This document shows positions 6,249-8,087 of a stretch of DNA of 8,087 nucleotides, piece by piece. The notes beneath the pieces are model-generated. The model saw only the letters and a program-made list of their open reading frames with translations, had not been told where the DNA came from and ran no database searches. The translations under genes and the position numbers were made by a program. The number at the start of each line of letters is the position of its first letter. The first letter of the stretch is position 1. Source of the DNA: an uncultured Pirellula sp. (GTDB lineage: Bacteria > Planctomycetota > Planctomycetia > Pirellulales > Pirellulaceae); assembly GCA_903837255.1 (NCBI GenBank), contig CAILTZ010000026.1, positions 1 through 8,087 on the forward strand, in the 5' to 3' direction.

Positions 6249-7478
6249 ATGAGAAAGCGATTTTTAGGAGCTTTGGTGGTAGGTTTGGTCCTACCGGCAT
6301 TTGTTTACGGTGAAGAAAGCGTGAAGCTTGGGGATCCAGCGCTCACATCGGGAGTCCCTGGCGCGGGGGCTTTGACGGCCGCTGATGCACGCAAGTACCT
6401 CGATAACCCCACGAATCACGCGGTTTTGAGCGTCGAGTTGCCTGAGGGGCTCGCGGCGGGCAAGGGAGCCATTTTCATTCCGGAGAACAATCCGCTGACC
6501 CGAGCGAAAGTGGAGCTTGGGCGACAACTTTACTTCGACAAGCGGCTTTCGAAGACTGCGACGGTCAGCTGTGCCGATTGCCACAGTCCGTCTGCGGGTT
6601 ATGGCGCCCACACACAGTTTGGCGTAGGGATCAATGGGCAGTTGGGGGGAAGGAACTCGCCGACATCGTTCAACCGGATTTTGAGCAAGGCTCAGTTTTG
6701 GGACGGAAGGGCAGCGAGTCTTGAGGCACAAGCCGTCGGTCCGATTGCCAATCCGATCGAGATGGGGAACACCCACGAGGGCGTGGTCAAATTCTTGACG
6801 GCCAACGAGGTCTATCGCATCCAATTTGAAAAGATTTTTGGAGCACCTCCGAACATCGATAATGTAGGCAAGGCGATCGCGGCCTTTGAGCGAACGATCG
6901 TTACCGGCACGAGCCCTTACGATGCCTATGAGCCGCTCCGCAAATTTGAGGAAGCATTTGCCGAGCAGATTGAAGACCTTGGGGATTTCAAAAAAGAAGA
7001 TCCTTCAAACTTTGCCAAATTCGAGGAGCTCAAGAAGATTAGCGATGCGAATCCGATGAGCGAATCGGCTAAGCGGGGTCGAGCATTGTTCTTCAGCACC
7101 AAGTCGAATTGTTCGGCATGTCACGTTGGAGCCAATTTTACCGACGAGCTGTACCACAATCTTGGGGTAGGCATGGCGGCAGAGAAACCTGACCTGGGTC
7201 GTTTCGATCAGACCAAGCAGGAGAAGGACAAGGGGGCATTCAAGACCCCGACGCTTAGAAACATCGCCCTCAACGGGCCCTATATGCATGACGGGAGTCA
7301 GCAGACGCTCGAAGAAGTCGTCGAGTGGTATGCCAAGGGAGGACACCCGAACCCGACCTTAAGCGACAAGATCAAGAAGCTTGAGTTGACAGAGCAGGAC
7401 AAGTCAGACTTGGTCGAGTTCATGAAGGCGCTCACTGGTCCTTTGCCGACAGTCAACGAAGGACGATTACCGCAGTAG
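6249..7478 (+). CDS. Di-haem cytochrome c peroxidase / MauG family protein, periplasmic
   Basis: Predicted exported di-haem c-type protein that reduces hydrogen peroxide with electrons from small cytochromes, or a MauG-like oxidase. A Sec signal peptide is evident (MRKRFLGALVVGLVLPAFVYG, cleavage near residue 21). The two haem sites are C108-A-D-C111-H112 and C288-S-A-C291-H292. Family signatures between them are GRNSPTSFNRI, QFWDGRAASLEAQAVGPIAN, IEMGN and AIAAFERTIVTGTSPYDAY. After haem 2 come FKTPTLRNIALNGPYMHDGS, whose M346 is in the region that supplies the distal ligand of the high-potential haem in bacterial peroxidases, and a C-terminal LVEFMKALTG. At 409 residues it is longer than usual; an acidic/basic insert at about 228-268 (KFEEAFAEQIEDLG onward) separates the haem domains. 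It is monocistronic, ending in a strong terminator. Haem ligation and the substrate are inferred from the family. Confidence 0.93.
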   Translation: MRKRFLGALVVGLVLPAFVYGEESVKLGDPALTSGVPGAGALTAADARKYLDNPTNHAVLSVELPEGLAAGKGAIFIPENNPLTRAKVELGRQLYFDKRLSKTATVSCADCHSPSAGYGAHTQFGVGINGQLGGRNSPTSFNRILSKAQFWDGRAASLEAQAVGPIANPIEMGNTHEGVVKFLTANEVYRIQFEKIFGAPPNIDNVGKAIAAFERTIVTGTSPYDAYEPLRKFEEAFAEQIEDLGDFKKEDPSNFAKFEELKKISDANPMSESAKRGRALFFSTKSNCSACHVGANFTDELYHNLGVGMAAEKPDLGRFDQTKQEKDKGAFKTPTLRNIALNGPYMHDGSQQTLEEVVEWYAKGGHPNPTLSDKIKKLELTEQDKSDLVEFMKALTGPLPTVNEGRLPQ

Positions 7479-7501
7479 TTTGTGGTTAGATAGCGAATAA
7501 A

Positions 7502-7533
7502 AAAAATCGGCTCGCTTTCGCGAGCCGATTTTT
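7502..7533. terminator. Strong bidirectional rho-independent terminator
   Basis: A perfect inverted repeat, 7502-7515 with 7520-7533, has a GC-rich core ATCGGCTCGC and a 4-nt TTTC loop, flanked by A and T runs on both sides. It lies 23 nt after the peroxidase stop and 38 nt beyond the stop of the convergent Cys-rich gene, so it serves both transcripts. Confidence 0.9.
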
Positions 7534-7571
7534 ATTTCGCTGTATCTTAACCCTAGCAAACCGGATCGCAA

Positions 7572-8087
7572 TTAGCGAACACGGGTGCTGCTAGCTTGAA
7601 TGATACCGCGATTGGTGTTCAGGTAAGCATGTGGATCGACAACTGGAGCTGGAGCTAGAGCTGGAGCAGCGGTAGCTGGAACGCTTCCGCAGGAGCTGCA
7701 ACCCGAGTCACAAGCAGCAGCGTCACAGCTGGACTTGCTCTTGAAAATCTTTCCGAGCAGACCGCACGAACGCTTAGCACCGCCGATACCGCCATCGCAA
7801 CCAGCAGCGGCACCGCTGCAAGGATCGCAAGCAGCTACTTCTGCGCCGCACGAAGGACCACGACCGATCAAGCCGTTTCCGCAACCACCAGCAACTTCAG
7901 CACCGCAGCTTGGAGCAGCGATTTCGCTACCGCAGGTTGGAGCAACCTTGGCAGCGTGCTTAGCAGCCAAACGTGCATGCAGATTTGCAGCAGCGTTGTG
8001 GATCTTGTTCATCTTCTCAACGTGAGCTGCGTGCAGCTTGCACTTCAGACCCTTGAGACCGTCCAGAACTGGGGTACGGCAAACAGG
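7572..8087 (-). CDS. Cys/Ala/Gly-rich protein of unknown function, partial (start beyond right edge)
   Basis: The frame is open from the TAA at 7574-7572 to the right edge (171 codons visible). The ATG at 8012 is probably internal: the 25 codons before it (ending LKGLKCKLHAAHVEK) continue the same His/Lys/Ala-rich amphipathic character. Visible parts are a helical region rich in His, Ala and Lys, then a stretch with 12 cysteines in about 80 residues including CDPC, CSSC and three PxCGxEx repeats, then an Ala/Pro hinge, and a C-terminal tail VDPHAYLNTNRGIIQASS. I do not recognise a family. Many cysteines and a hinge suggest an exported, disulfide-bonded or metal-binding envelope protein, but the signal peptide, if any, is outside the window. 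Codons are strongly skewed to GCT/GCA, GGT, CGT, AAG and ATC, unlike the neighbours, which suggests high expression. It converges on the peroxidase and shares its terminator. Confidence 0.75.
   Translation of the reverse strand, partial: PVCRTPVLDGLKGLKCKLHAAHVEKMNKIHNAAANLHARLAAKHAAKVAPTCGSEIAAPSCGAEVAGGCGNGLIGRGPSCGAEVAACDPCSGAAAGCDGGIGGAKRSCGLLGKIFKSKSSCDAAACDSGCSSCGSVPATAAPALAPAPVVDPHAYLNTNRGIIQASSTRVR
7833..7940 (-). repeat. Three degenerate PxCGxE(V/I)A repeats inside the Cys-rich gene
   Basis: Three 24-nt units encode PTCGSEIA (7940-7917), PSCGAEVA (7913-7890) and PSCGAEVA (7856-7833). The first two are only one codon apart, the third eleven codons further on. The two identical peptides use different codons, so the duplication is not recent. 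Confidence 0.7.

Noticed and set aside
6291..6824. 177-codon minus-strand frame opposite the peroxidase
   Set aside because: The plus strand carries both CxxCH motifs and a signal peptide; the antisense product has no recognisable features.
7640..7690. GCTGGA-type tandem repeat as a microsatellite or CRISPR-like element
   Set aside because: It is the coding sequence of the Ala/Pro hinge of the Cys-rich protein and has no regular spacers.

Overview
The window looks like a chromosomal segment from a planctomycete, probably of the Pirellulaceae type. The strongest lineage evidence is a tandem remnant of a DUF1559 pseudopilin-like gene and a carboxypeptidase-regulatory-like lipoprotein gene, a pairing characteristic of that phylum. 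Weak or absent Shine-Dalgarno sequences before most starts and a Cys-rich secreted-type protein agree with this. I see no tRNA, rRNA, CRISPR array, transposase or prophage gene.

Left part (1-2858, all leftward). At the extreme left edge there may be the first codons of an unidentified gene. Next come an intact M20-family zinc peptidase (71-1297), an intrinsic terminator whose A/T tract also contains a promoter-like -10 box, and a decayed two-gene unit at 1369-2329. That unit holds a lipoprotein with an internal deletion and a DUF1559 protein that has lost its N-terminus and is split over three frames. An intact Fur-family regulator (2343-2858) lies directly upstream of the wreckage.

Middle part (2943-6084, rightward). 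Four tightly packed genes form a probable operon transcribed divergently from fur. They are a ~10-TM protein of unknown function, an O6-methylguanine-DNA methyltransferase (Ogt type), a 109-residue membrane protein of unknown function, and a membrane acyltransferase homologue of the heparan-alpha-glucosaminide N-acetyltransferase (DUF5009/COG4299) family. Gene junctions are a 7-nt overlap, a 13-nt gap and an 8-nt overlap.

Right part (6085-8087). A 164-nt leader with mutually exclusive inverted repeats precedes a periplasmic di-haem cytochrome c peroxidase/MauG-family gene (6249-7478). A strong bidirectional terminator separates it from a convergent, unusually Cys/Ala/Gly-rich protein whose reading frame stays open to the right edge, so its start lies outside the window.

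Functionally, the fur-like regulator, the alkylation-repair protein and the peroxidase could all belong to stress handling, but nothing in the sequence proves shared control. The regulator carries the Glu ligands typical of Fur rather than the Asp typical of peroxide-sensing PerR. No clearly new multi-gene system is visible. The items most worth a second look are the decayed DUF1559 locus, the unknown membrane genes coupled to ogt, and the Cys-rich protein.
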